DNA from: Escherichia sp. E4742
GTDB lineage: Bacteria; Pseudomonadota; Gammaproteobacteria; Enterobacterales; Enterobacteriaceae
Length of the DNA: 64,000 bases
Assembly: GCF_005843885.1 (NCBI RefSeq)
Contig: NZ_CP040443.1
Location: 4,464,001 to 4,528,000, forward strand
Reading direction: 5' to 3'
Shown: piece after piece, positions 52,337 to 61,871 of the stretch
How positions within the stretch are numbered: position 1 is the first letter of the stretch
Layout of the letters: the number at the start of each line of letters is the position of its first letter
Notes under the pieces: model-generated
What the model was told of the DNA's origin: nothing
Database searches by the model: none
What the model saw: the letters and a program-made list of their open reading frames with translations, nothing else
Made by a program: the position numbers and the translations under genes

Positions 52337-52776
52337 TGACCCTGCGTCCGTCACTGGAGGGATTTATTCGCTTTGTTCGTGATGACATGAAAGTACCGGT
52401 TCACGCTATTGCTGACGATGATCCGACGCTGGAATGTTGCTTTCAGTCTGCAATGGAGCTAATCCCTCACGATCAGGGGCTGGAGCGTTTACCCATCATC
52501 TATGTGCGAACGGTTTATAACGCTGCCGCCTCATTCCTCCTGAATTTCGCCCCAGGCTCGTGGTTTGCTGACCTGAGAAAAAAACTCAACCTTGGGAAAC
52601 TGGCTACCGGGCTTGTCAGCGCGGCAGCAGACCAGGGGACATCGGGTTCGATCACCATCAGCGACGCGCTGAGTAATCTGTCTTTGCTGGATTTGCAGAT
52701 GTTGCAGGATCCGTATGGACGACAGGTTGTTGCGGTGCTGATGCAGATGGGCACAGTATGGGGTTACACGCCATGA
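52336..52776 (+). CDS. head-tail connector-like protein
   Basis: A 146-residue protein with the general look of a phage gp6/adaptor (helical, TLRPSLEGFIRFVRDDM ... LPIIYVRTVYNAAASFLLNFAPG). Position after the head genes supports a connector role. Assignment by position. Coupled to the next gene by ATGA. Confidence 0.55.
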   Translation: MTLRPSLEGFIRFVRDDMKVPVHAIADDDPTLECCFQSAMELIPHDQGLERLPIIYVRTVYNAAASFLLNFAPGSWFADLRKKLNLGKLATGLVSAAADQGTSGSITISDALSNLSLLDLQMLQDPYGRQVVAVLMQMGTVWGYTP

Positions 52777-53213
52777 AACTCTGTTTTGGTGTTGTCGACC
52801 AGCCGTATGACTACGGCGACGAACCGGGAAAAACCACGTTTGACGTGGCCTGTGACCTCGAGGAGCGATACGAAATTTTTACGCACTTCTGGGAAATGCA
52901 TAAGGACGAGATTATCCAGGAGGCAGGTACTGAACTGGCGTACCAGTTGGTCAATCACCTTAAGCATAAGGCTCCGCTACCAGGCGAGCATTTTCTGGAA
53001 GGGACTGAGAAGATTTTCCATATTTTTCTTGAAACTGAAGAAATGGCCGGGATGACGATTAACGGAAACCCTGTGCCAACTCAGGCCGCGCTACTGGGCG
53101 TTAACTCCAGGCTTAAGGACAAATATACCGGGGAGCGGCGTCCGTCATTCATAGACGGCGGCCTGTTTAAGGGCAGCTTTATAGCGTGGATAGATAACAA
53201 TGCCGAGTCTTGA
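52773..53213 (+). CDS. neck / tail-completion protein
   Basis: 146 residues from the ATG at 52773. Acidic, helical first half (EERYEIFTHFWEMHKDEIIQE) and a conserved-looking NSRLKDKYTGERRPSFIDGGLFKGSF end. Overlaps the next gene by 14 bases. No family recognised with certainty. Confidence 0.55.
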   Translation: MKLCFGVVDQPYDYGDEPGKTTFDVACDLEERYEIFTHFWEMHKDEIIQEAGTELAYQLVNHLKHKAPLPGEHFLEGTEKIFHIFLETEEMAGMTINGNPVPTQAALLGVNSRLKDKYTGERRPSFIDGGLFKGSFIAWIDNNAES

Positions 53214-54144
53214 GGAATTAGCCGAACAGCACAGTTCGCAGCTCTCATCCGTTCTTAAATCCGCAGTTGAAACCATCTCGTCAGACCAGGAAATCACATT
53301 CAGGCTTTATGTCCGGCAGGTTCTGCCGCTGGATGGTTTTGTCTATTGGGTTAATGCGGAAATCATCAGTTGCGATGAACTGTGTCGCCTGAATATTGAG
53401 TCACCAACTCGTCTGAAAATCAAAGGCAGCCTGCATCGTCAGGTTATTGCGATTCAGGACGAGTCTGTCTCGAAGGATGTGAACAACATTATTTTCACGC
53501 CTGTTCAGCAGGTTGATGATTTTAATGTGGAAAATCCCGATGCGATCTATCTCGGTGAGTACTGCGGCGTCCAGTTCGCTTTTTCACGAATGGAGAGCCG
53601 CTATCAGCAGTCGGGTATTTTTCATTATCGCGGCATGGCGATTTTACCAACTATGCGTTCTCAGATTATCGACTGCGAGGAGGATATCAGCGACGAGCAG
53701 ATCATCTCCAACAGCATCCCGATCTGGCTGCAAATGAAAGATGCCGCGGCCGTGTATCCGTCTTACCTGGTACCTCAGAACCTTCGTCCTCCGTATATCG
53801 CGGTGGATGTTCGCAACAGCATTCCGTTGCAGGTGGCTCCCGTTGTTTTCGGTGGTGAGCGATTCCAGCTCGTCCAGGATTCGGTTCGCCTGACGCTTTA
53901 CGGATTCAGCAACAAAATGGCGCTGGATCTTGTCGACTCGGTGGTGAACAGGGCGCTGGAGGAGGAAAAGTTTGGTGTAACTAATATTCCGGTGGTTCAG
54001 GACGCAAAGTCGGGACAGGTTGAAATCAACGCTCTGGCGAAGAAAAAGATTGTCGATTTTGACGTGAATTACTACCAGAGCACCGCCCAGGAAATATCCC
54101 GGCAGTTGATTGAAAAAGTTATTTGTAAATATGAGGTTAAATAA
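53200..54144 (+). CDS. neck / tail-terminator region protein
   Basis: A 314-residue protein of mixed fold (TFRLYVRQVLPLDGFVYWVN ... SIPLQVAPVVFGGERFQLVQDSVRLTLYGF). It lies immediately before, and overlaps by one base, the sheath gene, the usual place for a tail terminator or neck protein. Role by position only. Confidence 0.55.
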   Translation: MPSLEELAEQHSSQLSSVLKSAVETISSDQEITFRLYVRQVLPLDGFVYWVNAEIISCDELCRLNIESPTRLKIKGSLHRQVIAIQDESVSKDVNNIIFTPVQQVDDFNVENPDAIYLGEYCGVQFAFSRMESRYQQSGIFHYRGMAILPTMRSQIIDCEEDISDEQIISNSIPIWLQMKDAAAVYPSYLVPQNLRPPYIAVDVRNSIPLQVAPVVFGGERFQLVQDSVRLTLYGFSNKMALDLVDSVVNRALEEEKFGVTNIPVVQDAKSGQVEINALAKKKIVDFDVNYYQSTAQEISRQLIEKVICKYEVK

Positions 54145-55481
54145 TGGGATTTAATATCGTCACGGTGAATGTGTCCCAGACCATCGGGGCTATACCCTCG
54201 AATTTGCAGCAGATGTCTGCGGTTCTCTCGTTTGGCTCCACGACTCATGAGCCGGGGAAGCCTGTATTACTCACCAGCAATCAGGATATTAACGATCTGG
54301 TTAAAAATCCGATTGCTGCGTTGTCGGCGGCTGCCGCAGGAAAATCTGCGGCAAACGTCACCGTTACGATGACGCTTCCGGAAGGGAGCAACATCCGACG
54401 CGAAAACAGTTCTGAGGTGAAAATTGTTGTTTCCGGGTGTTCGCCCGACGCGTGGAATGGCGAATATTCTGCTACCGTCACGGATGAAAAAACACTGACC
54501 TGGACGATTGCTGATTCTCAGCTTTCCGGTTCGCCAGTGACACTGGAGCAGTTTTCCATTGTCGGCAGTGAAAATCTGGTGACGGCAGTAAACATGTTTT
54601 TTGCCCAGGGAAATTCAGTTGGGATTTACCTGCTGGAGCTGGGAGTACAGAAAGGCGGGGTCAGTAAGGAAATCGCTGCACTGAAAGCTTATATGGAAGA
54701 TCCGCTCCTGCGGTTTTATGCGTATCTGGTGCCGCAGCCGTGGGATGGTGACGCAGAATTTATCAGTCTGGCAAAACTCCACACCGCCAACGAAGCGATG
54801 CAGTATTTCTTCGTGCTGACGAAAACGCCGGACGACACGAATTACGTTTCGCCTTATGCCGGTATTAAGTCGGTTATTGCAACGGCGGATGATACGTACC
54901 CGGCGACAAACGCGGCAGCAGCCGTAATGTGGAACTATGTTTCCGCATCACCTTCAGAAATCAACAAGGTGCCGCCGATGGCATTTCGCTATCTGCAGGC
55001 GGTAAACGCCCACAAGGGCAAAAATTCCATTCTGACCACAATGACGAAGCAGAATATTAACTACGTCGACACGGGGGCTGAGGGTGGAATTTCCAACACG
55101 ATTCTGGTGAAAGGCGTTACCAGTGACGGTAACGATATGACGTACTGGTATTCCGTGGACTGGGTGCAGATTAATGTCGATATGCAGCTCGCCAACACGG
55201 TGATCAACGGCAGCAATAACCCAATTAACCCGCTTTACTACAACCAGGACGGGATCGACCGTCTACAGCAGGTCGCACAGGCGGTGTTCAATACGGGCGT
55301 ATCTTACGGCCTGGTCAACGGCCAGCCTGTCGTCGATGCAGTGCCTTTCCGCCAGTATATCAACACTAATCCGAATGATTACGGTATCGGGCGTTATGCA
55401 GGCCTGTCGGCCACCTATACGCCGATGCGCGGATTTGTCGAAATCATTTTTAACATCAATGTGACAATGCAGCTTTCGTGA
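54144..55481 (+). CDS. contractile tail sheath protein (DUF3383)
   Basis: 445 residues. The opening MGFNIVTVNVSQTIGAIPSN, the FAQGNSVGIYLLELG strand, YKNSILTTMTKQNINYV-type region, and closing YAGLSATYTPMRGFVEIIFNINVTMQ fit DUF3383 sheath proteins. It marks the phage as a myovirus with a contractile tail. The start uses the ATG overlapping the previous TAA. Confidence 0.82.
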   Translation: MGFNIVTVNVSQTIGAIPSNLQQMSAVLSFGSTTHEPGKPVLLTSNQDINDLVKNPIAALSAAAAGKSAANVTVTMTLPEGSNIRRENSSEVKIVVSGCSPDAWNGEYSATVTDEKTLTWTIADSQLSGSPVTLEQFSIVGSENLVTAVNMFFAQGNSVGIYLLELGVQKGGVSKEIAALKAYMEDPLLRFYAYLVPQPWDGDAEFISLAKLHTANEAMQYFFVLTKTPDDTNYVSPYAGIKSVIATADDTYPATNAAAAVMWNYVSASPSEINKVPPMAFRYLQAVNAHKGKNSILTTMTKQNINYVDTGAEGGISNTILVKGVTSDGNDMTYWYSVDWVQINVDMQLANTVINGSNNPINPLYYNQDGIDRLQQVAQAVFNTGVSYGLVNGQPVVDAVPFRQYINTNPNDYGIGRYAGLSATYTPMRGFVEIIFNINVTMQLS

Positions 55482-55492
55482 GGGACTGAACC

Positions 55493-55936
55493 GTGCCTAA
55501 TCCAATGATCCCCGTTGGCACCCTTAACCGGGTTCGCGCCAGCGTTAAATTCACCTCTCATTCCGAACTGAATGTGTCCGCCTCATTTCTGGCAAAAGAA
55601 GGCGTCGAATTGTCCTTTCAGGGCAATATCACGGAGTTTTTACCCGCTATGACGGGAGCCGTGCAGTCGCCGCAGCCATACATGATTTTGCAGGCGCGTG
55701 TTCACCTGCTGCGTAGCCAGGCGCTGGGAAAACAATTCAAGGCGCAATGGGAAAAGAACGCCACGATCGGCGACGCAAAAGTGTATAGCGACAGCACGGT
55801 GTTCGGTGACTTCGATATCTATAACACGGCGATCACCAATGTGCAGGATATGACCTTCGCCGGGGGCGAGCCGGGAGTGGCCATCACCATTACCGGTACA
55901 TATTACATCAACTCTGAAATGTGGGATCTGGTATGA
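55493..55936 (+). CDS. tail tube protein (DUF3277 type)
   Basis: 147 residues from a GTG at 55493 behind GAGGGACTGAACC. The beta-sandwich pattern MIPVGTLNRVRASVKFTSHS ... DMTFAGGEPGVAITITGTY is that of phage tail tube proteins of sheath-bearing prophages. It follows the sheath gene by 11 bases and overlaps the chaperone gene. Confidence 0.8.
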   Translation: MPNPMIPVGTLNRVRASVKFTSHSELNVSASFLAKEGVELSFQGNITEFLPAMTGAVQSPQPYMILQARVHLLRSQALGKQFKAQWEKNATIGDAKVYSDSTVFGDFDIYNTAITNVQDMTFAGGEPGVAITITGTYYINSEMWDLV

Positions 55937-56550
55937 AAATCTCCCGAAATCTGAATCTGATTATTCCTGTCCGGACAGAAAAGGGTAATGGCTGGATCCA
56001 TGCCACGCCGATCAGCAAAGAGGTGTTTAAAGAGCATTTCTTCATCCTGAGTAAAACCTTTTCTGCCATTTTTTCTGAAGGTCTTGGCGTCGTTGCGGGT
56101 CCGCGTATCGCCTGCCTTATGCTGGAAAGGATCTCCTCAGATATGAATATCTGGGATGGCGAAAAGGGCGTTCGCAATACGCTCGTGAATGAAATCATTC
56201 GCCTTGCGAATCTGGTTTACCCAGCCGAAGGGAAAGGCTACGACACGATCCCGCTTGATATGGCGCTGGAGCGCGGCATCGTTGAATTTGATGATGTGGC
56301 AGGTGAACTCGTTTTTTTTACATGCGTCTCGTCGATAAACACACCGGAGCAGACGGAGCAGATGATGCTGGCAGTCAGTGGAATGTGGAACAGTTGCACT
56401 TCATCCTTGAGTCTTACGGAATGGATTGCTTCATTGCCGACATTGAAGCCTGTCGCCAGTTCTGGCGCGACGGCGAGCACGTTATCAGCGACATCCTCGA
56501 CTACTCAGCCGGAGACGGATTCAGCGACATCTGGGCAAATTCCGGTCTGA
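55933..56550 (+). CDS. tail assembly chaperone, frame-0 product
   Basis: 205 residues from the ATG at 55933. N-terminal FNLIIPVRTEKG-like domain, FKEHFFILSKTF, then the helical NEIIRLANLVYP and a Thr/Ser-rich C-terminal tail (residues about 130-205). A run of eight T residues (56312-56319) after codon 126 allows a -1 slip into the overlapping frame, as in lambda G/GT-type chaperones. The protein would wrap the tape measure during tail assembly. Confidence 0.72.
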   Translation: MKISRNLNLIIPVRTEKGNGWIHATPISKEVFKEHFFILSKTFSAIFSEGLGVVAGPRIACLMLERISSDMNIWDGEKGVRNTLVNEIIRLANLVYPAEGKGYDTIPLDMALERGIVEFDDVAGELVFFTCVSSINTPEQTEQMMLAVSGMWNSCTSSLSLTEWIASLPTLKPVASSGATASTLSATSSTTQPETDSATSGQIPV

Positions 56551-56624
56551 ATGTAAAAACAGCAGCTCAGTTTCGTGAGCTGCGTAAATGCACGACGCCG
56601 GGAGGGTTATTGAATGTCAGATAA
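56319..56624 (+). CDS. -1 frame extension of the tail assembly chaperone (or separate small gene)
   Basis: The -1 frame after the T8 run reads YMRLVDKHTGADGADDAG ... FIADIEACRQFWRDGEHVISDILDYSAG, ending at 56624 ten bases into the tape measure gene. It looks coding. Reached by frameshifting from 55933 it makes a product of about 230 residues. An independent start at ATG 56322 is possible but no ribosome-binding site precedes it. Both frames after 56320 appear coding. Confidence 0.6.
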   Translation, partial: YMRLVDKHTGADGADDAGSQWNVEQLHFILESYGMDCFIADIEACRQFWRDGEHVISDILDYSAGDGFSDIWANSGLNVKTAAQFRELRKCTTPGGLLNVR

Positions 56625-58602
56625 TCAGATGCCTGTTCTGACGCTGGATGTAAATGAAGAGCACCTCAGGCGGCTTGAAGCGATATTTGAAAAGTATCGC
56701 AACGGCTTGATGATTGGCCCTGCCGGGGCGCCGATTAAAATACCTTCGAATACAGATGCAGGAGGTGGATCCCGTCAGACAACCACAGGTGGAGAAGTCA
56801 ATCAGGCTCCCAGAAAACCATCTTCATCCGCGCCAGTTCCGGTAGCACCCACTGATGGTCGTTTAAGGGATGAAAAAGGGCGCTTTGTCGGCAGCGGAAA
56901 AACAGCGGATTCGCTGGTGAGCAACTATAAAGGTCGCGGCGAAACGATGTTTGATAAGTACCTCAGCGGGCTGGGGAAAAACGCCAAACAGACGCTGAAA
57001 ACTTACAAGCAGATCAATTCAACGCTTAAAACGACTAATTCCCGGTTAAAAAGCCTGTTTAAAACCACGGTTTCGTGGGGGGCGAAAATAGCTGCAATAG
57101 GGGTAGCGGGGCCGTTTGGCTACGGCTATATGGCAAGCAAAGTCGCGGCGCAGTATAGCGTGGCTCAGGGGTTAGGGATGGAAACCGCCCAAATGCAGGC
57201 CGCACGTGCCACCTATTCGCCATATTTTTCGGGCACAGAAGAGCTGGTTCAGCATCTGGCTAACGCACAGAAAAACCCGAACGATCCAAACTATGCTGGC
57301 CTGGTTAGTCTTGGAATTGATCCGCGAGATGGTGCTGCAAAGAATCTGCCCAAACTTATGAGCGCGCTTGCATCTCTCGTTAAGCAATATAAAGGTTCAG
57401 GACTTACTCAGGGGATTCTCAACGGACAAGGGCTTGGATTTGTTGAAGTCGCGACAACTAACCAGATGGAAGCGAATCTGGACAAGATCCCCCAACTGAA
57501 TGAGAAATTTGCAGCAAATACCAGGTTACTCGGCGCTTACCTCACGCCAGCTATGCAGTCAGGTTATCAGGACACGGTGAGTAACCTGATGGTAAATGGA
57601 AACAGAATATCAAATTCCTGGTATGCAGCTCTCGCCAGATATAACCCACTAATCAGAGGTGCATCTGATGGGCTGACATCCAATATTGAAGGTTTTCTGA
57701 ATGGTGGGAATTTTAAAAAAATTCTCACTGAGGCTGGCGAAGGGCTGGAGAAACTTGGTAAGTGGCTGAATAGCGAACAATTTAAAAATGATCTTGACGA
57801 TTTTTCTCTGGCGGTGAGCCGGATTGCAAAAGCAATATGGTCAGCTATCAAATGGATCGGTGGGGAAGATAAATATCTCCCCGGAACCGGAGTTGGTGCT
57901 GAACAGGCAGATCCAGTTCTTGCGGCATTTGGAAATAAATATCTCGGTGGTGCGTTGCCGGGAGCAAACCCGATGACAAATCAGTATACGGGTGAGTTTT
58001 ATAAACAGGATGATGTATATAAAAATTACCGTATGCCTAATGATTTAAAGAGAAATATTCAGAACTTTGTAGAGCAAGCCAATAATACTTATCGACTTCC
58101 TAAAAATATGATGTCAGCTATCGCGGAGGTTGAATCTTCGTGGAATCCTCTGGCAAGAGGAACTCCAGATGAAAAAGGTAGATTCGCTAAGGGGTTGTGG
58201 CAATTCTGGGATAGCACCGCAAAACAGTATGGTCTGGTGGGTGATGATGTTTATGACCCAAATAAATCCACTCTTGCGGCTGGCCGCTTTTTAAATGATC
58301 TGAATCGGCGTTATAAAGGCGATGTGGCAAAAATGCTTACGGCATATAACGGAGGTCGTATTGATAGAGATGGAAATCTAAGTTTGAGAATGGAGACTGT
58401 AAAATATTTAATTAAATTATTGCCTCAGATACAGGGAGCCTTGGATCAACACCCTGGTATTATGAATCAGCTAAGAAATGCCAGAGATAACCTTCAGGGT
58501 GCTGGCAAAAATGCCCGCGCAATAATTGAGCTTCAGGTGCGACAATCGCCGGGTTCCGACATACTGGCACAACTCGCCGGAACGCAACAAATACCGGGGT
58601 AA
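56614..58602 (+). CDS. tape measure protein with lytic transglycosylase domain
   Basis: 662 residues, short for a tape measure, so the tail is short. A Gly/Ser-rich N-terminus with low complexity and a hydrophobic stretch (AKIAAIGVAGPFGYGY, about 165-180) precede a C-terminal lysozyme-like SLT domain (about 485-595). Its catalytic Glu lies in AIAEVESSWNPLA, followed by AKGLWQFWDSTAKQYG and MLTAYNGG. The enzyme helps DNA entry through peptidoglycan. Confidence 0.83.
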   Translation: MSDNQMPVLTLDVNEEHLRRLEAIFEKYRNGLMIGPAGAPIKIPSNTDAGGGSRQTTTGGEVNQAPRKPSSSAPVPVAPTDGRLRDEKGRFVGSGKTADSLVSNYKGRGETMFDKYLSGLGKNAKQTLKTYKQINSTLKTTNSRLKSLFKTTVSWGAKIAAIGVAGPFGYGYMASKVAAQYSVAQGLGMETAQMQAARATYSPYFSGTEELVQHLANAQKNPNDPNYAGLVSLGIDPRDGAAKNLPKLMSALASLVKQYKGSGLTQGILNGQGLGFVEVATTNQMEANLDKIPQLNEKFAANTRLLGAYLTPAMQSGYQDTVSNLMVNGNRISNSWYAALARYNPLIRGASDGLTSNIEGFLNGGNFKKILTEAGEGLEKLGKWLNSEQFKNDLDDFSLAVSRIAKAIWSAIKWIGGEDKYLPGTGVGAEQADPVLAAFGNKYLGGALPGANPMTNQYTGEFYKQDDVYKNYRMPNDLKRNIQNFVEQANNTYRLPKNMMSAIAEVESSWNPLARGTPDEKGRFAKGLWQFWDSTAKQYGLVGDDVYDPNKSTLAAGRFLNDLNRRYKGDVAKMLTAYNGGRIDRDGNLSLRMETVKYLIKLLPQIQGALDQHPGIMNQLRNARDNLQGAGKNARAIIELQVRQSPGSDILAQLAGTQQIPG

Positions 58603-58605
58603 AAG

Positions 58606-59274
58606 ATGTCACTTAATTACTTTGGACAAGCTTTCAAACTGGCGTTTGAAGTTTCGCCCATTCTTTTAGTTGATGGCATAGCGTCGAAAATTCCCGGCGG
58701 GGTGATGCCGATTGCTGTTCTGACCGAAGGACTAAGTATCGCGAACGGTCTGCTGCATGGAGAGATTCATACACGCTCGATGGCGGCATTCACGCCAATG
58801 GCCGGGACAACGCTGGTCCAGCAGGATATTTGCAACCTGAATTTCTATAACCAGGTAACGGCAGCGAATGCGACCGTCAGGAAGCCCAATCGGGTAGTCA
58901 TGCAGATGATCCGTCCGGCATCAACGGAGGACGGTGGCTACACCACTAAGGGGATGACGTTTACGGCGCTGAAAATGGCGCTTGATATGCATAACCAGTA
59001 TGGCGGTTGCTACACCGTTCTGACTCCCTCGTTTATCTACACGCGCTGTCTGATGCGGTCGTTTATCGATACATCCGGTTTCTCTGAGCAGAACAAGCAG
59101 GTTCAGCACACCTGGCAGATTGAGTTTGAGCAACCATTATCGTCTGTCGAACAAACGGTAAAAACGCTGGCGAGCGTTCTGGATAAATTTGATAAAGGGA
59201 TGCCGTCAGACGGGCCGCTATCGTGGTCAGGTATTAAGAACCAGGTCGTGCAGGAGTTTGGTATTGGCTTATGA
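58606..59274 (+). CDS. tail / baseplate structural protein
   Basis: A 222-residue protein (MSLNYFGQAFKLAFEVSPILLVDGIASK) without recognised motif. It lies between tape measure and hub, where a tail-tip or LysM-like connecting protein normally lies. Overlaps the next gene by 4 bases. Confidence 0.55.
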   Translation: MSLNYFGQAFKLAFEVSPILLVDGIASKIPGGVMPIAVLTEGLSIANGLLHGEIHTRSMAAFTPMAGTTLVQQDICNLNFYNQVTAANATVRKPNRVVMQMIRPASTEDGGYTTKGMTFTALKMALDMHNQYGGCYTVLTPSFIYTRCLMRSFIDTSGFSEQNKQVQHTWQIEFEQPLSSVEQTVKTLASVLDKFDKGMPSDGPLSWSGIKNQVVQEFGIGL

Positions 59275-59537
59275 CAACGTTAATTCCTTTCAAACCAGAC
59301 GGGCGAGGTCCGTTTCAGTTCACGGCCAGAATCGGAGAATATGAAACATTCGCCCGCGTTCCGTTTAACCTGTATGCAAATCGTTACTACCTGGAACTGA
59401 AAGACAGTTCTGGAGACGTGATTGTTTACATGCCGCTGATTGCGTCACCTGACAGTTACGACATCAATCTGGCGCTGCCTTGCTCACCGGGGAAACTTGT
59501 TTTTCGCGAAAGTACGAATCAGTTTGAGGTTTCGTAA
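59271..59537 (+). CDS. small baseplate-associated beta protein
   Basis: An 88-residue all-beta protein (ARIGEYETFARVPFNLYANRYYLELKD). Conserved position between tail-tip and hub genes in sheath-bearing prophages of this type. Overlaps genes on both sides. Function not known. Confidence 0.55.
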   Translation: MTTLIPFKPDGRGPFQFTARIGEYETFARVPFNLYANRYYLELKDSSGDVIVYMPLIASPDSYDINLALPCSPGKLVFRESTNQFEVS

Positions 59538-60544
59538 TGCGTTATTATCGACTGGAAATTATTAATCCTAAAACAGGCAAGCCGCCAGTGGATAGCAATG
59601 GAAAACCCATTGGACCTTTTGATACCAGTGAAACACCAGGATGTGGGTTGCATGTTGAATTTGACTTTGAAGTAACCGGCCTGGATGTAGTCTGTTCGGG
59701 CACGATGCTGACGATCTATGGATTACCAATTGACATGCTGAAGCAAAGTGTAAGCTTGCAGGGGGGTCTGGTCCGTATGAAAGCAGGCTTTGTTCAGGGG
59801 TTACCACTGGCAAATAAGGATCAACAGGGGGAGGTAATCTATGGTGAAATTTATCTGGCCTATGCCAACTGGATCGGCACGAACCAGACTTTAAACCTGG
59901 TAATAAATCCAAGCATACGCAAAACCGATGACGGTAAACCTTTTTCAATTGAGGGGCAGGGGGAAGCAGGCGAAAGGGTTGGCGATGTTTTAGTCCGCGC
60001 TTTGCAAAAAGCATATCCCAATAAATTGATTGATTGCACAGTCAGCGACAACCTGGTTTTGCCAGAGCCGTGGACGGGTAAATATACGGAGATTGGTTCT
60101 CTGGCTATGGTCGTAAAAAACGCCTCTATTGCGATGATGCGTAATGAAAGGTATAGCGGAATCGCCATCAGTATTCTTTCCGACAGAATACGAATCTACG
60201 ATAACGCATCGGCAAAGTGGGGTGAGCCAAAAACAATTCATGCCCATGAACTGGTCGGGCAGCCGACATGGATAGCGCCGTTTACCGTTAGCTTTAAATG
60301 CCCTATGAGGGGCGATATCAGATGTGGTGATGTGGTTAAACTGCCGGAGGGGCTATATTCAGGCGCTGCGACGATTGTGATGGCTAATACAACGGCTCCT
60401 GGCGTTATCGCAAAAAATTCGACCACGTTCACCGGGAAATTTCTTGTGAAATCGGTCAGACATATTGGTTCGTATCTGACAGCCGATGGCGATGCCTGGG
60501 TGACGGTATTCGAGGCATATGCTGAGAACTGGGCGAGGGTGTAA
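59537..60544 (+). CDS. baseplate hub-like protein
   Basis: 335 residues. Beta-rich start (MRYYRLEIINPKTGKPPVDS ... LHVEFDFEVTGL) and the LQGGLVRMKAGF / IYGEIYLAYANWIGTNQTLNLVINP regions resemble gp27/D-type hub proteins. Position before the spike gene supports it. Overlaps the spike start by one base. Confidence 0.62.
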   Translation: MRYYRLEIINPKTGKPPVDSNGKPIGPFDTSETPGCGLHVEFDFEVTGLDVVCSGTMLTIYGLPIDMLKQSVSLQGGLVRMKAGFVQGLPLANKDQQGEVIYGEIYLAYANWIGTNQTLNLVINPSIRKTDDGKPFSIEGQGEAGERVGDVLVRALQKAYPNKLIDCTVSDNLVLPEPWTGKYTEIGSLAMVVKNASIAMMRNERYSGIAISILSDRIRIYDNASAKWGEPKTIHAHELVGQPTWIAPFTVSFKCPMRGDIRCGDVVKLPEGLYSGAATIVMANTTAPGVIAKNSTTFTGKFLVKSVRHIGSYLTADGDAWVTVFEAYAENWARV

Positions 60545-61257
60545 TGTCAAACGCTCAAAAATTACCGTTTCTCCGAACGCTGTCGGAGATGATGACCAGT
60601 TCTGGTAACCAGCAAGCCGAGCTTAAAGGTCGTGAATTGCCCTGCCATGTTGTCGGTGTCAGCGGGCAGATAGTGACAGTTCAGTTTGATATGCTGCCGG
60701 AGGGGATCAACTTTCCGCAGATAACAATCCCTGTCGCCACATTCCCGTATATCCGTTACCCGATACAGCCGGGCGATCGAGGAGTAACAATTGCCGCTGA
60801 TGTATCCCTGCGCGGTGTGTCCGGGTTGGGAACCGGTATGGCGACGCTCTCTTACTCGATGTCGCTCACTCCACTGTTTTTCGTGCCACTGGCAAACAAG
60901 GACTGGTCCGACGAAGATCCGCAAAAAATCGTTTTGTACGGTCCAGATGGCGCGATCCTCAAAACAGAGGACGGCAGTAGCTCGGTAACGGTGGCACCGG
61001 AAGAAATTAGGCTAAAGTCGAAAGCTGTTTACCTCGAGGCCGAAGATATCTTCATGAACGGGAAAATTCATCTCAACGGTCCAATCGTCCAGGACAAAGA
61101 ACAAATGAAGGATACAACCGCTTCGCTGATTGGCCCTCTCAAGGTCGAGAAAGATGCAGTTATCAACGGCGTGAGCGCCAGCGGCCACAGCCACGATGTG
61201 ACTGGCGTTCAAAGCGGCGGCAGCACGATCACGTCGAAGCAACCAAATCCGGGTTAA
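60544..61257 (+). CDS. baseplate spike protein (gpV/Gp138-like)
   Basis: 237 residues. An OB-fold-like N-terminal domain (ELPCHVVGVSGQIVTVQFDM ... YPIQPGDRGVTIAADVSL) and a C-terminal triple-stranded beta part end in SGHSHDVTGVQSGGSTITSK. The HxH motif binds iron at the tip of P2 gpV-type spikes. It pierces the outer membrane. Confidence 0.78.
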   Translation: MSNAQKLPFLRTLSEMMTSSGNQQAELKGRELPCHVVGVSGQIVTVQFDMLPEGINFPQITIPVATFPYIRYPIQPGDRGVTIAADVSLRGVSGLGTGMATLSYSMSLTPLFFVPLANKDWSDEDPQKIVLYGPDGAILKTEDGSSSVTVAPEEIRLKSKAVYLEAEDIFMNGKIHLNGPIVQDKEQMKDTTASLIGPLKVEKDAVINGVSASGHSHDVTGVQSGGSTITSKQPNPG

Positions 61258-61295
61258 TACCGGTTTATTTCACTTTAAATTCTATCCATAAAGCG

Positions 61296-61330
61296 AAAGC
61301 CCCGAACTGTTGCAGCAGTCGGGGCTTTTT
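61296..61330 (+). terminator. terminator after the spike gene
   Basis: AAAGCCCCGA / TCGGGGCTTT stem (61296-61305 and 61319-61328), with T-tail, 38 bases after the spike stop. Confidence 0.9.
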
Positions 61331-61362
61331 GTTTCTGACCTTGAATAAGGCAAGGAGAAGTC

Positions 61363-61500
61363 GTGTTTGATTTTAGCAAACTGATTCGGGAGATTCGAGT
61401 TATGGCTGAAAAATTATCCACCTGGAAGTTTTTGCTTATTTGGTTGGTCTTTCTGATTCTGGCGTCTGGTTATTTTGTTGGCCAGATCCGATGGTGGTGA
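61363..61500 (+). CDS. small single-span membrane protein
   Basis: A 45-residue frame from a GTG at 61363 with AAGGAGAAGTC upstream. It has a polar N-terminus (MFDFSKLIREIRVMAEK), one transmembrane helix (FLLIWLVFLILASGYFVG) and a QIRWW end. Too short for most gene finders. Lies between the spike terminator and the gp25-like gene. Function unknown. Confidence 0.65.
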   Translation: MFDFSKLIREIRVMAEKLSTWKFLLIWLVFLILASGYFVGQIRWW

Positions 61501-61507
61501 GGGCACG

Positions 61508-61855
61508 ATGAGAACATGGGGCCGCGTCACCGACGCGAACGGCAACAAAAAATGGGTTGCAGTAGAATCTGACGCCAGCGGTGATTTCTCCTACGGCTGG
61601 CTGACGACGCTCATTCAGACGTTAAAGCTGGGGTTGGGGGAGTCGCCGTTTTACGCGAATTACGGTATTCCAGCGCAGCAGTGCATCGTGCAGCAGATTT
61701 ACCCGGACTACTACGTGAACATGGTTCAGCAACAGTTTGCCGGGTATTTTGCATCGCTGGCAATTTCAAAGGTAGATGGGGCAGAGAACCCCACCTATAA
61801 CGTTGATGTTGTGTTTTTTAACGGAACCAGTTACCGGACGCAGGTTCCGGTTTGA
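61508..61855 (+). CDS. baseplate protein, gp25/W-like
   Basis: 115 residues from the ATG at 61508 (GAGGGCACG upstream). The pattern LGLGESPFYANYGIPAQQC and VDVVFFNGTSYRTQVPV is that of gp25/lysozyme-like baseplate wedge proteins. In related prophages it is followed at once by the gpJ-like gene; here two reverse-strand genes intervene. Confidence 0.7.
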   Translation: MRTWGRVTDANGNKKWVAVESDASGDFSYGWLTTLIQTLKLGLGESPFYANYGIPAQQCIVQQIYPDYYVNMVQQQFAGYFASLAISKVDGAENPTYNVDVVFFNGTSYRTQVPV

Positions 61856-61871
61856 GGCAAGTTCTCGGGCA

